Below are positions 10,194 to 21,462 of a stretch of DNA of 64,000 bases, piece after piece. This stretch comes from Dermacentor variabilis (Eukaryota > Arthropoda > Arachnida > Ixodida > Ixodidae), in contig NC_134576.1 of assembly GCF_050947875.1 (NCBI RefSeq), positions 51,190,255 to 51,254,254 of the forward strand, given 5' to 3'. The position numbers and the translations under genes were made by a program. Position 1 is the stretch's first letter, and the number at the start of each line of letters is the position of its first letter. Below the pieces are notes generated by a model. It saw only the letters and a list, made by a program, of their open reading frames with translations, was not told the DNA's origin and searched no databases.

Positions 10194-10226
10194 CACCACC
10201 ACCAAACCGAGAAGCGCCTGCCTGCG
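10194..10226 (+). other. Candidate 33-nt exon
   Basis: A pyrimidine-rich tract ending in TCCGTGCAG (to 10193) precedes 33 nt, which are followed by GTAAGAGC, a good donor. Read in phase 1, as suggested for the array at 27-38 kb, the segment would encode PPPNREAPAC. In phase 0 it encodes HHHQTEKRLPA. All three phases are open. It is the only clear AG-exon-GTAAG arrangement in 7-11 kb, but such patterns arise by chance at this scale, and no flanking exon of the same gene was identified. Confidence 0.25.
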
Positions 10227-11035
10227 GTAAGAGCATTTACTCATAAAAATAACTAATTGTTTAAATTTTATTCTTCTGCTGCAATGAATGCGCCGCTAAT
10301 ATTTTCTGAGATGGCGCACTTGAATTCGGATCAATCAGACGTTTTTTCTTCGTTTAAAGCTTCCGAGGTCTTGTTTGCCCTATGTCTGTAAAGTTTAACT
10401 TGATGTTATAATATTTATGAATTGAGGTATGTATATTTCAATAATTTTGAATATAATAATAGCCTCTATGTGTTGGCGCATATAATTTCGGAAAAAATAA
10501 ACCTGCAATAATTAGCGGTTGCGCTTAAAAATATATTTAAATTTACTTGAGATGAAACAATTAATTGTGCAGATTAGCCTTTGGCAATGTTTACTCTGCG
10601 AATTCCTTCAACCAAGGACTTCGTAGTTTTCATCCATGCAAAAGTTCACATTGCTACCTTCTTCCACCCAATAAGGCGCAACCGTAGTGAATTATGGTGC
10701 TCGTCATTGCGCACCTGAGTTCGATATCGGCAACGGTAGCCACATTTAGATAAAGGTGAAATAGAAAACATGCTCGTGTAGTCACATAAATTGACGTCAC
10801 TTAATCCTAGGTGATATAGTACGGTTTGCCCCATTATGGCACACTTTAGTATCATATTGTAGTTATGGCACGTAAATTAAACTCCATAATTTAAATTTCA
10901 CAAGTTCAGACCAGTTAACAAGCCGAGAAAGAAAACTGAACTGCGAATTACTGCACTTTAACAAACGCCCAAGGCGATTTGTATGGGCGTCATCGTCGAG
11001 CGTGTGGGATGCAAACGTAATTTAGGTGAGTAGTT
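10227..11035. other. AT-rich stretch without a recognised gene
   Basis: Nothing supportable was found on either strand. Confidence 0.4.
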
Positions 11036-11577
11036 TGGGAGGGTCAAACAGGTTCATTGAAGAGGGGCACATACCAAGTGTAACATACGCAGTTACCCAA
11101 GTTGGTAAAGAGGTTCATTGAAGAGGGGCACATAATGTGGAATATACGCAGTGACCCAAGTCTGCCAAAGAGGTTCATTGAATAGGGGTAAATATCGAGT
11201 GGAACCAAGTTACCCAAGCTGACGTCAAAGAGGTGTTTTGAAGAGGGGCACATGGGTTGGTCTCAAAATGTCCATTGAAGAGGATCGCATATCAAGCGGT
11301 ACATATGCAGGAACCCATCTTGGCGTAAAAGAGGTTCATTAAAGATGGGCACATACCAAGTGGGATATACGCAGTGGCCCAACTTGGCGCCAAAGAGGTT
11401 CATTGAAGAGGGGCATATCGAGTGCAACATGCGCAGTGACCCAAGTTAGTGTCAAAAAGGTTCATCGAAGAGCAGTACATGTCCAGTGGAGCATAAGCAG
11501 GGACCCAAGTTGGCGTCAAAGGGGTCCGTTGAAGAGGGGCACATATCAAGTGCAATAACGTAGTGACCCAAGTTGGT
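11036..11577. repeat. ~62-bp minisatellite, locus 1
   Basis: Nine to ten diverged units share AGAGGTTCATTGAAGAGGGG, CACATACCAAGTGG, ACATACGCAGTGACCCAAG and TTGGCGTCAAAG. The unit length is about 60-65 bp. The same satellite occurs at 19640-20050 and 52605-52955. Here it lies just upstream of block A rather than inside it. Confidence 0.9.
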
Positions 11578-11855
11578 CACTCTGTATACGTTGCATACGT
11601 TGTATTAATCTATACAGTCCCAATCAACAGATTACTGCGTACAAGCTGTCTCTTCTCGCCGTTTAGTTCGTGTTCAAGCGTGAGGCACCACAAAGGTAAA
11701 TTCGCTCGCTGCTGCGAGCCCTGTCTTGAAAGCGATCGTCTTACTAGACGGACGCACGGACGGACGCTTTCTCTTTGGGTAAGCGTAGAAATGCTTACGC
11801 ATTTAAAAAGTGGCCGTAACCACTTCGCCACCGTTGCAGTCTGCGGACGAAAAGG
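11578..11855. other. Spacer before block A LINE
   Basis: No gene was recognised. A small inverted motif, GTAAGCG...CGCATTTA, lies near 11780-11803. Confidence 0.4.
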
Positions 11856-13842
11856 GAAACTATACCGGGAGAAAAAATGGATGGTTCAAGTACTGGTCAA
11901 AGCAAATATCAAAAGTGAAAGTGAAAGTCTGTTGTCAGAATTACGCGAAAAAATATTCTAGGTCCCACCTAGAATATATTTGAGTCACTATAAATTTATA
12001 ATATTTCGGGTTTTACGTGCCAAAACCACTTTCTGATTATGAGGCACGCCGTAGTGGAGGACTCCGGAAACTTTGACCACCTGGGGTTCTTTAACGTGCA
12101 CCTAAATCTAAGCACACGGGTGTTTTAGATTTTCGCCCCCATCGAAATGCGGCCGCCGTGGCCGGGATTCGATCCCGCGACCTCGTGCTGAGCAGCCCAA
12201 CACCATAGCCACTGAGCAACCACGGCGGGTCCACAATAAATTTATTAGGCAGCAAGTCTGGAACAACATACGTATCCTAGACGAAGATGGAAAGAAAGAG
12301 GAACGCGACGTGGCATTAAATTACGTCGGAGAAGTAACAGCCGAATATTTCCATAGCAATGAGGATGTGGTATATGGGAAAAAACCAGCATGAAAAATGA
12401 CCAGATGGTAAAGGAGCTGCTGCTGAGAAATTGCAACTGGAAGAAGGCAAAAAAGAAAATTGCCAAGCGCGCACCCACAGGGTTAGACGAGGTTCCCGTT
12501 AGGCTGGTTAATGAAGTAGGAGCAGAAACTAAGAAATCTTTGTTGAAAGCACCAGACAAAAACCCTAAGATTGTCGAATACCACACCGCTGGGGACAAAA
12601 TACATTCAATTTAATTTATGAAGGTAAGGAGGAAAAATGTATAGACAGTTGACCATTACATCGCTAATGTACAGGTAATGTAATGTAACGCAAGCGATTG
12701 AATTAATGTTACAAGCTTTTGCGTGAAATAATGGCATATTGCGAGATCTTCAATATAGATTCAGAATTGATAGGCGTGCGGATGATAACAGATTTGCCCT
12801 TACTCGGTGTATTGAAACATCCTGAGAAGAAAGGAGACCTCTATATGTGGCTTCTTTAGATATTATTGCAGCATATGATAGCGTAGGCTGCCACATATTG
12901 CGAGATATTCTGGAAGCGGAAGACTGAGGCAACGAGTTGATATCAACAAAAGACTGGAGCACGCTGCCCTTTATCCCCGCTGCTGTCTATGAAGTACATG
13001 GTACGAATGGAAAGAGCGCTAAAGGGAAGCACTATAGTGTTTAATCTCTCATACAAACCGGTCCCGAGCCTAACAAATGGCCAAATAAATTTTCTGTATT
13101 GCGGTCAGTCGGCTAATCAGCCAAATCCTGGAATGTCGCTGCGCGTTCTTTAGTGGTGAAATGTGGTGGGGTGGAGAATAGAGCCTATAACTCGCTGGCA
13201 GACTTTTTAATGCGACAGCGTTACTCGGCACATGCACATAAAGAATTGTATTGCTTGCTAACAAGCAAAGGTATATGCAACATCTGGTTAATATGTGTGA
13301 ACTGGAAGGTGAGAAGTTGGGATTCAAATTCAGTGTTTAAAAAATGTGGCGTTATAGTATTCAATGAATACAGGGAAGACAGTGTCAGTATAGGGCCAGG
13401 AAATACCTAGGTTAAATGAACACAAATACATTGGTATATATGGATAAACGCAGATATATGAAAAAAAACAGGAAAACCGTAACGGAAAAAGGAAAGACAC
13501 ATGTACCCGTTATCAAACACAGAGCGCTATGGAGATACGATAGGTATGAGGTGGTCCGTGGTATGTGGAAAGGCGAGATCGTTTCAGGACTCTCCTTTCC
13601 AAATGTGGTTGCTTGCTTGAAGTCGAGGGTCATTAGGACGCCTCGCACTGGGCGCTCAAGGGAAGTCTACAAATGAAGCTGCGCGGGGGATATGGGCTGT
13701 AAAGGTTTTGAAGTGAGGGAAGCTCAGAGTGAAATTGGTCTTGAAGAACGACTGAGCAATATGGAAGAAATTAAATGGGTTGCGAGAGTGTTTCGATATT
13801 TGTACAGGAAAACGATTGACTCAAAGTGCAAGAAAAAAATTG
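11856..13842 (+). pseudogene. LINE remnant in block A (copy LA)
   Basis: The DNA aligns with the reverse complement of 61985-60190: TGGTTCAARTACTGG, GAAAGTGAAAG, ATTAGGCAG, CCTAGACGAAGATGGAAA, then RT-region segments. Frames give 'LDEDGKKEERDVALNYVGEVTAEYF', here interrupted by stops, and 'KRAPTGLDEVPVRLVNE' (12475-12525). These are pre-RT residues of a non-LTR retrotransposon ORF2. The catalytic FYADD region seen in block C at 56152-56166 is replaced by about 150 bp of other sequence (13080-13235) in both LA and LB. The SINE at 12000-12235 splits the pre-RT region. Downstream frames such as FKQ/CLKSRVIRTPRTGRSREVYK and MEEIKWVARVFRYLYRK mark the end of ORF2. Many stops are present, so the copy is dead. 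Confidence 0.75.
12000..12235 (-). mobile_element. Ruka-like tRNA-derived SINE with exact target duplication
   Basis: Read on the minus strand it has a tRNA-like head (CCGTGGTTGCTCAGTGGCTA, then a B-box GGATCGAATCC). Next comes a body containing GGGGGCGAAA, CCCGTGTGCTTAGATTTAGG, AAAGAACCCCAGGTGG and GGCACGTAAAACC. It is flanked by a perfect 10-bp duplication, ATAAATTTAT, at 11990-11999 and 12236-12245. It inserted into the LINE remnant, whose paralog at 45768 keeps a single ATAAATTCAT at this point. Confidence 0.92.
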
Positions 13843-13852
13843 GAGGCTTATC

Positions 13853-13897
13853 AAGGTTAAGCCCAGTGGATGCTTCGCATCCACTGGGCTTAACCTT
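13853..13897. repeat. Perfect 21-bp-stem hairpin, 3-nt loop
   Basis: The arms 13853-13873 and 13877-13897 are exact reverse complements around TTC. The loop-proximal part is GGATGC-TTC-GCATCC. A perfect arm of this length indicates recent origin or a functional transposon end. Confidence 0.9.
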
Positions 13898-14089
13898 AGC
13901 GTATTCTTAGCGTTTAGAGGCATCTTGACCGCATACACGCCCGGCGCAGACGCTGGCGCGGTTGGGGGCACAGACTGACGCGACGGCGGGCGCGCGCCGC
14001 TTCATCCCTGGCGTGACGTCACATATCACGTGATGCAGCGATGGTGGCGCCGCCGCCGCGTCGCGCGCGACGGCGCGAACCGAAGCGTG

Positions 14090-14455
14090 GAGGCCTCCGC
14101 CGGGCGACGTCCGACGGCGCGATATGAGGCCCCATCTGCAGCCGGTGTGACGTCATCACGTGACGTCACATCATCTGATCTCACTTCAGGGTCAATGGTG
14201 GCCACCGCCGGGAGGCGACCGACGGCGCGGTATGAGGCCCCATCTGCAGCCGGTGTGACGTCATCACGTGACGTCATGTCACGTGACCTACTTGAAGGTC
14301 ACTTTAAGGTCAATGGTGGCCACCGCCGGGAGGCGACCGACGGTGCGATATGAGGCCCCATCTGCAGCCTGTGTGACGTCATCACGTGATTTCATGTCAC
14401 GTGACCCCACTTCAGGGTCAATGGTGGCCACCGCCGGGCGTCGCGCGAAGGCCCG
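14090..14455. repeat. ~110-118-bp tandem repeat rich in TGACGTCA and CACGTG
   Basis: The units begin at GTCAATGGTGGCCACCGCCG (14191, 14309 and 14417) with a related partial unit before them. Each carries ATGAGGCCCCATCTGCAGCC followed by TGACGTCA, and most add CACGTG and a second TGACGTCA (14148-14168, 14256-14276, 14374-14381). A further pair lies at 14014-14032. TGACGTCA is the palindromic CREB/ATF site and CACGTG an E-box. Whether they are used is unknown. Confidence 0.85.
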
Positions 14456-15195
14456 AAACTTACGCTAATATGCTTCGCATAATAACTAGGAAGCTTACCA
14501 GCAAGTATGGCCCAGTATAAGAAGTACCATGGCAACAAAGAGCATCAAACGCAGGCTGACACAGTCTAATGGATGGGGGCAATGGATAAGACACCGGCTA
14601 TGAACACATTTTCTTAACTTATCATTGTTAGGAAACAAACGACCTTTGCTCTGAGCCACTCTGTCAGCTGTTACGGCATATCTGGTGCAAGTGGAAATAG
14701 AAAAGTGTGGATGAGTCTTACGCCGTAGTCGCCATTGCATACTGTTAACAAATGGCCGTGCGTTGGTCAGTGGCACGAGTAGCTCGAGAACACCGGACGC
14801 AGTGAGGTGGCGCTTTTTGTGCTGCCTTTTCCACTGGCGGCGTATATTAAACAACGCAGTGGACACGACATCTAAAGATAGCATGACTATTAAAAGCAGT
14901 GACAGTGACTGCTCTCGCATGCCCAATAATGCTAAGCAGAAAGCGCGGTCGGTACAACCATTTGCTCCTGTGTATGTCATAGGGGTGCACATTACATTGG
15001 TTGTTCTGTTGTTTCCTGAAATCTCAAAAGCACAGCTGTCGATTGCACTCGCAGTGGAAGTGATCTGTTTCATCGTGGACGCCGTCAAAATCGGGGCGTA
15101 TTTGGCTAACGGTGTGTGCTCTAACATGGTGGCAGCTATAAAAAAGGCCTCAAAAGTGGGAAAGGTGAGAAACTATTCAGATTTAGGATGTGCGT

Positions 15196-15262
15196 AACTA
15201 GTTCATTAGTACCTAGTAACTAGTTAACTGTGTAACAAGTAATTAGTGTAACTATAGTTAGA
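15196..15262. repeat. TAACTAGT-type short tandem repeat (block A)
   Basis: Degenerate units of TAACTAGTTC/ACCTAG. Matching tracts occur at 48872-48925 in block B and 58433-58490 in block C, with different lengths in each. Confidence 0.8.
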
Positions 15263-15462
15263 TGTATGGCAGTGCGCTCCTTTTTCCACGCAGCGTCTTA
15301 CTGCAACAGCGGTTTTTGTAAACTGAGATCACAGCCGACCTGCACCAGGGCACCCAGACATTATATATAAGCGACGCCGAATCCTGCGATGTGGCTGCGC
15401 GTTCTTTGGTGGTGAAATGCCCTGTGAGAAAGAGCCCGTGAAAGGTGGATACGGTGAAGAAA

Positions 15463-15610
15463 ACATGTGTGCGCCTATGCGCACGCGCACACATATACGC
15501 GCACTAGTACACGTACGCACGTGTACGTTAACACACGCTTGCGTGGCCTTTGTTAACACACAAGCTCAAACACGCGCACACTCATGTGCACACACACGTG
15601 CACGTGTGAG
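15463..15610. repeat. Alternating purine-pyrimidine (CA/CG)n tract
   Basis: ACACGCGCACACATATACGC-type sequence with Z-DNA-forming potential. The equivalent is at 49125-49265 in block B. Confidence 0.85.
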
Positions 15611-18208
15611 AAGTATCCTCTGAATGCTGGTAGCAACAAAGCAGAAACATTGTTTGAGAAGGCTCCAAATTGAAAACGCAAAGCTCACGAAGGAGAGCTA
15701 TAAGTAATGCGTAAGTTCACAAAGCATTTTTATGGTTACATGAATTGCGGGCACCTTTTTCAGAAGTAATATTGATTACAGAACATTCCTGCGCTTGTGT
15801 GCCATGTTACTTGGATTACTTATTACAGGTAGTCACACTGCCATCGGCCATACCATGCTGAATACGCCGGTTCTCGTCCGAAAGGTAGTCACACTAGCTG
15901 AACACCGTAGCTTTTGGCCTATTTAGAGAGAACTGCTTTGGACGGCTCGGAATATTCATGTTGGTTTGAGAGCAGTGTCCTGTAGCGCAGTGCACGGAAA
16001 ATCAGCCATGCGCTCATGTCCGTTGCGTGTTGCAACAGGTTCAAGATAGTTATCGATCGGCTTCTATTCTGAGTATGCACAAGTTAAAGGTTTCTCCTTT
16101 AAGTGAGAAGCAGATACACCGCCGAAATAGTACGCACTCGTCCTTACATACGCAGCGAGGCTTTTATTAGACAGATATGAATTGCCACGTCGGATGCCTA
16201 AATTTTATAATGATAAATAACTTCTTGCAACCTCATCTGGCCAGTCGGCGGAAGTATAGAAGCGTCGGATGTAAGCAGAGGTATTGACAAAGACCTTGTA
16301 CCCGTGATAGAAAACTGTATTCCTTGTATAGATCAATCCTTCCCTTCTACACAAGACTGAGAAGACTAGACGGGGATGAAAGCGTTAATGTGAGGGTTGG
16401 TTAAGGAAAGAGGAAACGCTCCAAATTAGGATTCGCCGCATAAAGAGGAAAAGAGGAGGGTGTCCACCACAGGTTCTTTCGAAACAAAAATTATATTTCC
16501 TGTTTCGCTTAGTCCTCGCAGAGACAAAAAGCGGACAATCTTGGATCAAGTGGGATACCTACACTTCAAAGAGAAAAGAAAGGAAAGGAAAGAAAGAGAA
16601 AGAAAGGAAAGAAAGGGAATTTTATTTTAATTTTTAATTAAGCACCTGTCTTGTAAGAGTAATTTGATGAACAAGGGACAGGGGGACGAGCACATACGCG
16701 TGTTTACCGGGGGGCCGAAGGGGAACTTGCCACACACACCCCACCGTCACAAATGGAGAGGAAAATTATACAATTTGCCCCGCTATTCTTAAAAGTGGGC
16801 ACTCTCGGCGGCGCCCTGGATAAACTCAAGCAACAAATAGCTGAGGACAGATTTTGTTAGGAATTCACTGCCAACGTAAGGAATGCTTTTCTGTATTACG
16901 TATCGCCTGCTTAGGCAGCGAGAATTGTGTTCGTGTTCACGGCGAGGCACTGTAGCGGAAGACGAGCGGGATGCGCCATACGGACAGTTCTCGCCATAGC
17001 AAAATTCTACTTGCGCTTCTTGCACTATGCCCGGTTTTTTAGAACGCCTAATCACATTAGAAATCACAAAATCAGATTGCTATATTCAACCTGAGGGTGA
17101 ATAGACCTCTATGCTTGCACATATCAAAGCGTGAAATCATTCCTTTATCAAATACAGGAACTCCGTCTCTCTTAACCATCAGAAGCAAATAAGGCATTAA
17201 AACTCCGGAAGGGTAAAACACAGAAACGCCGACCAGACATGAAACAGCTTCAATACAGAACTAGAAACTTCTTGAATATTACAAACGTTTTCACATTTGG
17301 TCGGCGTGTCTCTGTTTTACCTTTTGTTTATGCCTACCCCCGATCAGACCAATTATCGTCAAACCATCAATTTCATTACCGTTGAAACTGCGAAATTTCC
17401 CTGTGTAACCGCGAGTCCTCCTAGATAGCTTGTTGAAAAAGACCTTGTGGAATGTGCAGAGCCATTGCAGTACCATTACAGCGCTGACCTGAAATTTGGG
17501 CCGGGATGTATCCCTTCTGTCTTTGTCGCTATATTTCATTTTCAGGCTGTTTGTGCATAAAAGTCCGAATGGCGCATTTTCCCTGGAAGGAGCAAGATCA
17601 ACAAAGATTGCGTATTCTGGCAAAATGGGGCCATTTTATGGGTCATGAGTACCTAAAGTCGGTCCTGTGTAGCTTACAGATGCACTTTGAAAATAATTAA
17701 AAAATACTCGCTTCTTCTCTATCCTTATGCATAGTACGCATAAAAGCATATGGCTGATTTTCCCAGTTTTTTTCGGTAAACTCTGAGATATGCGTGGTTT
17801 ACGTTTCGTTGAAGTAGGAAGCAGGTTCCGTGGAACTAGCGATAAATTTTTCAACTGTGTAGATTCCTTATAGCCTCTGTAAAAGCTTACTTATACAAGA
17901 GTTTCAAGTTGTCATAATACCGTTATTGAAATCGTGTCACAGGCTCCCAAAACATCTGCACAAAATATGGACTTCAAAAGTTTGTTGGGGAACTTTCGGA
18001 ATTATATACAAATGCTCTCTGCCGAACGTGGAGAGTGTTTTCGCTTGCTCAACTCTGGCGGAGTGGAAGTCCAAGCGGATGCGAAATGTTTTGCTGCCCG
18101 TTTTTCATCCTTACATGCAGCTTCAGGCTGCAACGCTGCTACGAGCAAGCAGCATGCGACGCCTCCTACATCTAGTTATGTGCTCTTTGAACAAAAGCTC
18201 CTCCATAA

Positions 18209-18692
18209 AGGGACACTAAAGCGAAACAATAAATGAGTTTAGATTAATGAAGCATTGTTTGAGAACCCTGCAGGATGTCATTTAAAAAAATAGTTTGATT
18301 ATTAATAATCAGTATTTGAAATTCGCGCCGAAACCCCTGCGCCGGTACGTCCTCGTGACGTCAGGGATTCCAAAGTACGTTTTCGTATTTGGGCCGCGTT
18401 GGCTGAATCAAGGTTCCCGAAACTTGCCATGCTTAATATTTGGTTCCTTTAGAACACAATGTAGTCAATCTGTACCGCTATATATAATTAGTAGGCCATA
18501 GAAGACGCCATCAAAATCCAAGACGTCACTGTCCCCAGGTGCGGGAACTAAAGTAGGCGTCGCCACCCGTATTTCGTTCTTGCTCTTTTTCTGGCTTACC
18601 AAACGTCTTATCGCTGTAAGAGTGGTGTTTTTGGTGTTGTAGAACGGTAATTTACTGATGCAAAAGAAACCATGTTTCACTTTAGTGTCCCT
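18209..18692. mobile_element. TTAA-type MITE with 20-bp terminal inverted repeats
   Basis: The left end is AGGGACACTAAAGCGAAACA. The right end, reverse-complemented, is AGGGACACTAAAGTGAAACA, with one mismatch in 20. The flanking tetramers ATAA (18205-18208) and TGAA (18693-18696) are compatible with a decayed TTAA target duplication. TTAA is typical of the piggyBac and Kolobok superfamilies. At 484 bp with no transposase it is non-autonomous. The AGGG start is shared with the element at 31120-32862. Confidence 0.75.
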
Positions 18693-19639
18693 TGAAGCAA
18701 TTGATGCCTTCTCTATCCTGCTGCCCTGATACTGCCCGACATTTGAGATCTATACTTAATAACTCTCTAATACTTGCATTTTCCCTCCCATACAGAAAGC
18801 TGCACGTATTTTTGCTTCATTTCTTTATTTCTCACCTACTGCAGCCCATATTGAGGTATAGCAGGAGTGGCGACACCATCATATGTCAGTTGCACACAAA
18901 AAGATACTCAGGGGCAGTGAACGAGCATTTTCGGGCAATGTATTCCAACGTTCACTTATTCAGGCCAAAAAAAGCTTGTTTATACATATCAGTTCTAGAC
19001 TGCAGTGTCAAAAGATTTAGCTTGTGAAAGCTAAGGGTGCGGGAAGCTTCAGCAAATCTAGAGTATTTATCGAAGTGGGTACAGCATGGAGAGTTAAGGT
19101 GTGCAGGAACTTTATGCTTAAACTCCACGGTATCTTCACCTGCTCCGAACTGCTCAGTTTTGTTTGTCATTTCTCGTATTGCGTGCGAGATCGCCAGAGA
19201 ATATACATTTCCATGTTCCTGCTGTCGTCACCAACACTGTCATCCACAGAATACCGAGTCTTGGTAACGCTTATTTTTATTATCTCTATATTTCATAACT
19301 CCCCGTCATTGTTCTTTTCACAACTTTGCGTTATTGTGTCATAGCTTCACACATTGTCAACTGCCCTTCTCCTCTGTTGAAATCCGTCAGAATTTTTATG
19401 CCGACCCAAGGAGGAAACCCGTCTGTAGGTTGACTCTTCCGTCCTTCTGTCAAGTAGGATGCATCGCTATAAAGTAACAAGCATATAAAACAAAATAAAG
19501 TCGGAAGGAAAAACATTGGCGGTGGTGAGTTTAGACCCTACGACCTCATGCTTAGATGCCGAGGACCTTACCCACTGGGCTTAACCGCGTTTGCAGAATG
19601 TGAATATATTTGAACCATAAAAATGTATTTTCACTCGGT

Positions 19640-20050
19640 GTATACACATACCGTGTATAGCATAGGCAGCGGCCCAAGTTGGCGTCTGAGAGGTTCATTG
19701 AAGAATGACAGATAACGAGAGGAACACGCAGTGACCCAAGTTGGCGTCAAAGAGGTTCATTGAAGAAGGACAGATACCGAGTGGAGCATACGCTGTGACA
19801 CAAGTTGGCCTCGCAAAAGTTCCTTGAAGAGACGTAAATATCGAGGGGTACATACGCAGTGACCCAAGTTGGCGTCAAAGACTTTCATTGTAGAGGGGCA
19901 GATGCCCAGTTGAACATACGCAATGACCAAATTTGGCATCACAAAGGTTTCTTGAAGAGGGGCAGATACCGAGTGGAACATACGCAGTGAGCCAAGTTGG
20001 CGTGAAAGAGGCTCATTGAAGAGGGGCAGATACCGAGTGGAACTTAGGCA
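19640..20050. repeat. ~62-bp minisatellite, locus 2 (block A)
   Basis: About six and a half units of the satellite also seen at 11036. Block B has one unit fewer at the corresponding place. The missing unit corresponds to about 19980-20042. Confidence 0.9.
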
Positions 20051-21239
20051 CATAGAACAAACTTGAGCGCACCGCTATGCGTGTTTTCATTGAGCAATTT
20101 ATTCGCTGGCACGGACAATCTGCCTTGCGGCACGGTGCAAACGGAGTGAAGCGCTGCAAAGCATGTAACATTGGAGCCTTACGCCAGGCCTTAGGCTGCC
20201 TTCATTCGCGTGGTGTCCAGCGAGTCAAGCACGTTTAATAAGCACTGCTGTCGTAAGGTCAGCGTTTTCCAACACGACGTATAAAGCCTGATAATGACCA
20301 GACGATTCTTCTTATCGCTGAATTAAAGTGAGCTCACCAATATTAGTATTTGGAAAGCTTGAGCCTGCATCGCAATAAGCGATGCGGGGACACGTGCGGC
20401 GAGCCTGTATTGGTTTCGGGCTATCCTACTTTTTTGCGAGGGTTTGTAGGTGGGGTCATTCATTCATTCAATCATTCATCATTTATTGGAGTCACTCCAG
20501 CTGCAGTTGCCATCTCGGGAAGCGATTAGAGTTGATATCCTACTTGTGTATTCATGTGGTACCTAGCCGCACGTACTTCTTCAATGTGTGCAATCACGAC
20601 ATATACTCATGCGCATATTGTCTATATTGCAGAGGAGGCGAAGACATTGAACCGAGAAGAGGTGGCGAAGCGCGTATTTACAATGCACTTAGGAATCAAT
20701 TTCAAGCGATTGTAGCCAACTTTAGGAGGCATTTAAGTTTGCTCTGTACACTGGAAATTACGCTCGGCGCCCCATTCGCGCATATCGATTTTCTGCTTTG
20801 CCTTTTTTCGACGTAAGCACATGGTGACGTCTGTCGCGTGTAGCCTACTGAAAGTGCTGGTGCTGCACGCTTATCATTTGACTGGGAGAGGAGCGCACGT
20901 GGTGTCGAGCCTTCGATAACGTCAGCGGATCGCGATGACGTCGGTGCCTGCAAGCTACTGCAGGGCATGAGCGATAGGTGCGCGATGGATGCAATGTGTG
21001 GTACTCTACAACGGGCACGATAATGTGATGAGAATTCGCGTAAACAAGAACAAAAGCAATGTTGCCGCCGTCATTAGCCCAGTAAAGCAATTGCACCTCT
21101 AGTCCGCGTAGATCAACGCCAATTTCTTCCTGAGCAGGTTGAGAGTGAAGAATGAAAAAAATTCGCTGCGCATGGCACTCTACCGAGGCGCTACTCGCGT
21201 GAGGGGAGTAGGCAGAGCGTCAGACTGAATTTCTGGACT

Positions 21240-21462
21240 GGACATATCAATGGGAACGGGCCACATTTCTAGACTCTACTTCCTTCGGTATTGATCCACA
21301 TTTTTCGGCAGAACGTGCCCAACGGAACGAGACAGATCTTTAGACAACACCATCTTGGCAGTCGGTTGGCGCAGGGCAGGGGTAATTGGAGAGCGCAGGG
21401 AGAGGCCTTCGTCCTGCAGTGGACATAAAAGACGCTGATGATGATTATGATGATGATGATCT
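21240..21462 (+). mobile_element. 3' end of a LINE with (GAT)n tail (block A)
   Basis: The frame near 21389 reads NWRAQGEAFVLQWT followed by TAA. This is the usual C-terminus of an ORF2 whose element ends in GATGATGAT. The (GAT)n tail spans 21437-21462. The copy is severely 5'-truncated, which is normal for target-primed insertion. The equivalent is at 54160-54366. Confidence 0.75.

Larger units (their letters stand above)
13843..14482. mobile_element. GC-rich insertion unique to block A
   Basis: It is absent from block B, where the flanks meet directly (near 47280). It begins with a near-perfect hairpin (13853-13897), then GC-rich sequence, then about three tandem units of ~110-118 bp. It ends at another ATGCTTCGCAT palindrome (14471-14481). 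The motif ATGCTTCGCAT therefore occurs near both ends. No transposase is encoded, and the insertion mechanism is unknown. It looks like a non-autonomous element. Confidence 0.65.

Noticed and set aside
14143..14170. Functional CREB promoter
   Set aside because: The sites are real as sequence, but they lie in a tandem repeat within a mobile insert with no gene next to it; reported as a finding only.
14763..15197. 144-codon plus-strand frame with a hydrophobic stretch, and 210-codon opposing frame (14495-15127)
   Set aside because: Comparison with block C shows similar numbers of changes at all three codon positions, and block B interrupts the frame. No coding constraint.
19757..20053. 98-codon reverse frame with repeated motifs
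   Set aside because: It is the translation of the ~62-bp minisatellite.
20382..20816. 144-codon plus-strand frame and its partner at 53426-53737
   Set aside because: The frames are not co-linear over their length between blocks A and B, and indels change the frame.
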